8,639 nt of DNA from contig CADBTX010000203.1 in NCBI GenBank assembly GCA_902797705.1, forward strand, positions 1 through 8,639. Direction: 5' to 3'. Positions 5,497 to 8,639 of the stretch are shown piece after piece; positions within the stretch are counted from its first letter, which is position 1; every line of letters begins with the position of its first letter. The notes under the pieces were generated by a model. The model was not told where the DNA came from and searched no databases. It saw nothing but the letters and a program-made list of their open reading frames with translations. The stretch comes from an uncultured Lachnospiraceae bacterium (GTDB lineage: Bacteria > Bacillota > Clostridia > Lachnospirales > Lachnospiraceae). Made by a program: the position numbers and the translations under genes.

Positions 5497-7209
5497 ATGC
5501 CGAAAAAGAACACGGAAAACAGGATTTTCCTTATTATCGGAATAGCCATACTCGTGATACTGACTCCCTTTATGATCCTTACCATGATGGACAGGAAAAA
5601 GAGCATATGGGAATATGACGGTATCAATGAAGCAAATGAGTCCGGTACGTCCGGCAATGAAGCCACAGAGGAACTGATGGACATACCCGTAGAAGAGGGG
5701 ACGGTCAGGATCACTGATGATGCTCCATGGGGAAATCTGGACATCGCGAAGAACAGTGATGATTATTTTCTCGCCCTTAATGTTTATGACCGTCTGGTAG
5801 AGATAAATGAAAAAACCGACGGTACCAGTGAGATAGTTCCTTCCCTTGCGAAGGAGTGGTCTGTTTCACCTGACGGCAGGACCTACAGCTTTACCCTTAG
5901 AGATGACGCCCTTTTTTCCGATGGTACAAAGCTGACGGCTGCAGATGTGGAATTCTCTCTCACCAGGCTGCTTACGGTGACTGACAGTGAGCAGACATCC
6001 TATGCCGACATGATAAAGGGGGCGGATAAGGTGCTTTCGAAGGAAAGCCGGACCCTTGAAGGAATAGAGGTAAAGGACGATCAGCATCTTTCCATTACCC
6101 TTGAGGAACCCTTCCCCAGCTTCTTAAGCATGCTCGGAACTCCGGCCTGCAGCATTCTGAGCAGGAAGAGCGTCCGGGAGGGCGGCGCCAGATTCGGTAC
6201 AGACCCGCAGTTCATCATCGGCAGCGGGCCCTACATGATCAGCGAAATGGATGAGGAAAAGTGCGTGGTTATCCTCAATCCGCACTACTGGGGTGAGGAG
6301 CCTTCAGTGAAAAAAGCGGTCGTGTACTATATGGTATCGGCTGTGATGGATAAGGAATTCAGAGCCGGAAATCTGGACATCATTGACCTTAACTACATAA
6401 ATACGGATATACGCAGATCCTATATCGAGGACCCAGTATACGAGAAGAGCATTGTCGCGAAGGATAATGTGGAGGTATACAGTTTCATGATGAACGTGAA
6501 CATGCCTCCTTTTGATGATGTAAGGGTAAGGAAGGCCGTGCAGCTCGCCATAGACCGGCAGAGGATACTGGATGAGGTCTGCGACGGCTACGGAGAAACA
6601 CTGGATGGCATCTACCCGAAAGGACTCATGGGATACACGGAGGACAATCAGGGCTGGCTGAAATATGATCCCGAGGAGGCGAAACGTCTCATAAAGGAAG
6701 CCGGGGTAGCCGAGGGTGAGGCCGTGGAACTGGTATTGAGCGCAGTTGCCGATGCAGGTACCCAGAAGCTTACAGAGATAGTGCAGGAGAACATGAGAGC
6801 TGTGGGACTGAATGCCGTGATCGTTATCTACGACAGTGACAGCCGCATGTATTTAAGGCGCAACGGAAGGGTAATGGCATATCTTTTCCAGTGGATGGCA
6901 GATTATAACGATCCGGATAATTTCCTTTATACACTGTTCGGAGGAACAGAGGCTACAAAGAGATACTCAAGCAATTTCAGCGATAAAACCATACTGGACA
7001 GGATAGAAAAGGCCCGTCACATAGAGGATGAGGCTGCCAGGATGAAAGAATACGGAGAACTGGAGAAGATATTGATCAGGGATGAGGCTTTGTGGGCTCC
7101 CCTTTATCATTCAAAGCATCTCTATGTAAAAGGAGACCGGGTTGAGAGTTTTGACCCTTACTGGGCGGGCTGGAGCGATGTGCCGCTTAAAGGCATCAAG
7201 TTAAAGTAA
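5497..7209 (+). CDS. Membrane-anchored family 5 (Opp/Dpp-type) solute-binding protein
   Basis: This 570-residue protein belongs to the extracellular solute-binding family 5, which binds peptides, nickel or oligosaccharides for ABC transporters. The family signature is clear near 114-158 (VPSLAKEW, then SPDGRTYSF, FSDGTKLTAADVEFSLTRL). Later come GSGPYMISE, NPHYWG, VRKAVQLAIDR and a YDPEEAKRLIKEAG block, so the domain is essentially full length. The N-terminus (MPKKNTENR) is basic and followed by a hydrophobic stretch at about 10-31. There is no lipobox cysteine, so the protein is probably held by an uncleaved membrane helix rather than a lipid, unusual for this family in Gram-positive bacteria. 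An acidic spacer (about 42-66) precedes the binding domain. No permease or ATPase gene follows; the next gene is a transmembrane receptor 42 bases away. A role as ligand-presenting co-receptor is my inference. A transport role with distant permeases remains possible, and the ligand cannot be read from sequence. Confidence 0.88.
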   Translation: MPKKNTENRIFLIIGIAILVILTPFMILTMMDRKKSIWEYDGINEANESGTSGNEATEELMDIPVEEGTVRITDDAPWGNLDIAKNSDDYFLALNVYDRLVEINEKTDGTSEIVPSLAKEWSVSPDGRTYSFTLRDDALFSDGTKLTAADVEFSLTRLLTVTDSEQTSYADMIKGADKVLSKESRTLEGIEVKDDQHLSITLEEPFPSFLSMLGTPACSILSRKSVREGGARFGTDPQFIIGSGPYMISEMDEEKCVVILNPHYWGEEPSVKKAVVYYMVSAVMDKEFRAGNLDIIDLNYINTDIRRSYIEDPVYEKSIVAKDNVEVYSFMMNVNMPPFDDVRVRKAVQLAIDRQRILDEVCDGYGETLDGIYPKGLMGYTEDNQGWLKYDPEEAKRLIKEAGVAEGEAVELVLSAVADAGTQKLTEIVQENMRAVGLNAVIVIYDSDSRMYLRRNGRVMAYLFQWMADYNDPDNFLYTLFGGTEATKRYSSNFSDKTILDRIEKARHIEDEAARMKEYGELEKILIRDEALWAPLYHSKHLYVKGDRVESFDPYWAGWSDVPLKGIKLK

Positions 7210-7240
7210 GCTGGAGATGACAGACTCTGAAGAAAAGACC

Positions 7241-7245
7241 GGAGA
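7241..7245 (+). promoter_or_regulatory. Ribosome binding site of the receptor gene
   Basis: GGAGA is placed 6 bases before the ATG at 7252. An earlier ATG at 7217 is in another frame and meets a stop after 23 codons, so it is not the start. Confidence 0.7.
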
Positions 7246-7251
7246 AACAGT

Positions 7252-8639
7252 ATGCAGGATAAAGCGGCAAAAAATAAAAAGGATATAATGGACGAACGTC
7301 TTGAAAAGATGGCGGACGAAGGATGGCTGAGGGGCGACGAACACAGAAGTAAGGTGAGCCTCAGGATCAAGATCTTCTCCATGTGTATAGCACTGGTGGT
7401 GATGGCCATAGTGTTATATGCCTTTCTGGGTGTAACGCAGTTCAGGAGGTTTGCGGCTCTTATCACAGAATCCGGAAGAGAGCAGGATGAGATCATTTCA
7501 CAAAAGACCACCGGAATGATGAGGGATATCGCCACCGGAACCTTCAGGAAGTATGTGGAATCCGACGCAGAGGTTATAGACAGTGAGTTCTGGACCATGA
7601 AGCATGATATGGAGCTTTTGGCGGCACAGGTCAAAAACGTCCTTGAGAACCCGGAAAAGTTTGGGGAATTTGAAGTTTATGAGCCACGTATCGCAGATGC
7701 GGGCAAGCTAACGGGGCAGCTTCTCTTTTCAAGAACTGCCGACAGAAACGATGCAAAGATGATGAGTGACATAAGGAAGCTTGGGTCGCTTCAGGATGCC
7801 ATGAAGATCATAGTAGAAAAAAATGATGCCATGCATGACTGCATCATATCATTAAAGGGAGGCGCGTCCATATATGTGGACTCACAGCCCGAGGATAAGA
7901 TATTCGAAGACGGCAAGAAGCTTCCCTTTGACTCGGACAGAAGACCCTGGTACGTGGGGGCGGAGCTTACGGGTGATACATATTTTGCACCCACGAACTA
8001 TGACTATTTCATGGATTCGATGGAGACCATGATAGGAGTTCCCGTATATGTGAACGGTGAACTGGTGGCGGTCTGCGGAGCTTCCAGGACTCTTTCAAAT
8101 CTGGAGACCATGATCGAGGGCATGGGACTCAGTGACGGAAGCTTTATATTGCTGGTCAATGAGACCGGTAATATCATCTATTCCCAGAGGGATGACGGAG
8201 AACTGGCGATGGATGATGACAACAGGGGAAGCCTCCTGAACAGTTCAAATGCCGATCTGGTGGATTTTATAGACAACGCCCTGAAAGGGGACAGCGGCAT
8301 CAATGTCCTGGATATAGACGGCGAGCCCACATTCCTTGCTTATGCTCCTCTTTCTACAGTGGGGTGGACGCTTATACTGGGTATATCCGAAGAGACCCTT
8401 GAAAAGCCCAGTACTGAGCTGGTGGGAGAGGTGGATCAGGTCCTGCAGAGTGCCGTTGACAGAACCAGAGACATGGCAAGACAGGCACAGGTCATCATCA
8501 TCCTTGTAGCACTGGTCCTTATCACACTGGCCTCCATTTCCTCCTTAAGGCATGCCGGCAGGCTTGTAAAACCCATTGCCGACCTAAGGAACGCAGGTTT
8601 GAGATTCATAGAAAGAGAAGGGGTGGATCTGGACAGGGC
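7252..8639 (+). CDS. dCache-HAMP transmembrane receptor, 3' end beyond the window
   Basis: An open frame of 462 codons runs off the right edge without a stop. GGAGA at 7241-7245 lies 6 bases before the ATG at 7252; an in-frame ATG at 7288 behind AAGGA is a weaker alternative. Residues 1-39 are cytoplasmic and charged, with a first membrane helix at about 40-61. A long extracellular region (about 62-412) has a helical start and dCache hallmarks: DSDRRPWYVGA (227-237), VPVYVNGELVAVCGAS (263-278) and GWTLILGIS (371-379). A second helix lies at about 413-431, and LVKPIADL (438-445) begins a HAMP linker. Such proteins detect small ligands outside and control a cytoplasmic output: a chemoreceptor domain, a GGDEF/EAL domain or a SpoIIE-type phosphatase. 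The output is not in the window, so I cannot choose among them. The 42-base gap and absence of a terminator suggest an operon with the binding-protein gene. Confidence 0.85.
   Translation, partial: MQDKAAKNKKDIMDERLEKMADEGWLRGDEHRSKVSLRIKIFSMCIALVVMAIVLYAFLGVTQFRRFAALITESGREQDEIISQKTTGMMRDIATGTFRKYVESDAEVIDSEFWTMKHDMELLAAQVKNVLENPEKFGEFEVYEPRIADAGKLTGQLLFSRTADRNDAKMMSDIRKLGSLQDAMKIIVEKNDAMHDCIISLKGGASIYVDSQPEDKIFEDGKKLPFDSDRRPWYVGAELTGDTYFAPTNYDYFMDSMETMIGVPVYVNGELVAVCGASRTLSNLETMIEGMGLSDGSFILLVNETGNIIYSQRDDGELAMDDDNRGSLLNSSNADLVDFIDNALKGDSGINVLDIDGEPTFLAYAPLSTVGWTLILGISEETLEKPSTELVGEVDQVLQSAVDRTRDMARQAQVIIILVALVLITLASISSLRHAGRLVKPIADLRNAGLRFIEREGVDLDR

Noticed and set aside
7158..7634. Minus-strand 158-codon frame overlapping the end of the binding-protein gene and the start of the receptor
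   Set aside because: It is antisense to two well-supported coding frames and shows no domain.

Overview
The window looks like chromosomal DNA from an anaerobic Gram-positive bacterium, most likely a gut or rumen Clostridia of the Lachnospiraceae type. This is an inference. It rests on AAGGAGG-like ribosome binding sites, sigma-A type promoters, a lipoprotein signal on a glucan-active enzyme, the protein families present, and base composition that looks near 50% GC by eye. I see no rRNA, tRNA, CRISPR array, insertion sequence or phage gene.

Two divergent transcription units face away from a 214-base control region at 5283-5496. The leftward unit (minus strand) starts with a 1066-residue fusion protein at 2082-5282. 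It joins a secreted GH5 cellulase domain to a membrane-embedded family 2 glycosyltransferase with every BcsA cellulose-synthase signature, including the FxVTxK gating loop. A C-terminal domain sits where PilZ should be but lacks the usual c-di-GMP-binding residues. After a 34-base gap comes a GH13 alpha-glucosidase/oligo-1,6-glucosidase-like lipoprotein at 92-2047. It carries a Ser-Pro-Asp-Pro-Glu repeat linker and is interrupted by one in-frame TAG where the family normally has Trp. The left end (6-53) holds nested perfect inverted repeats that could terminate this unit.

The rightward unit (plus strand) begins with a membrane-anchored, family 5 (Opp/Dpp-type) solute-binding protein at 5497-7209. 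There is no ABC permease after it. Forty-two bases later comes a transmembrane receptor at 7252 that runs off the window after its dCache sensor, second membrane helix and the start of a HAMP domain. Its output domain is not visible.

The control region contains one good promoter for each direction. Between the two -35 boxes lies a perfect tandem 11-bp repeat, spaced one helical turn apart, which is a plausible shared operator. My reading is a cell-surface glucan locus: a polymer-making enzyme with its own built-in cellulase, an alpha-glucan-cleaving lipoprotein in the same operon, and a binding-protein/receptor pair that may sense an extracellular ligand and adjust the system. The protein families are seen in the sequence. 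The functional link between the two units is inference.
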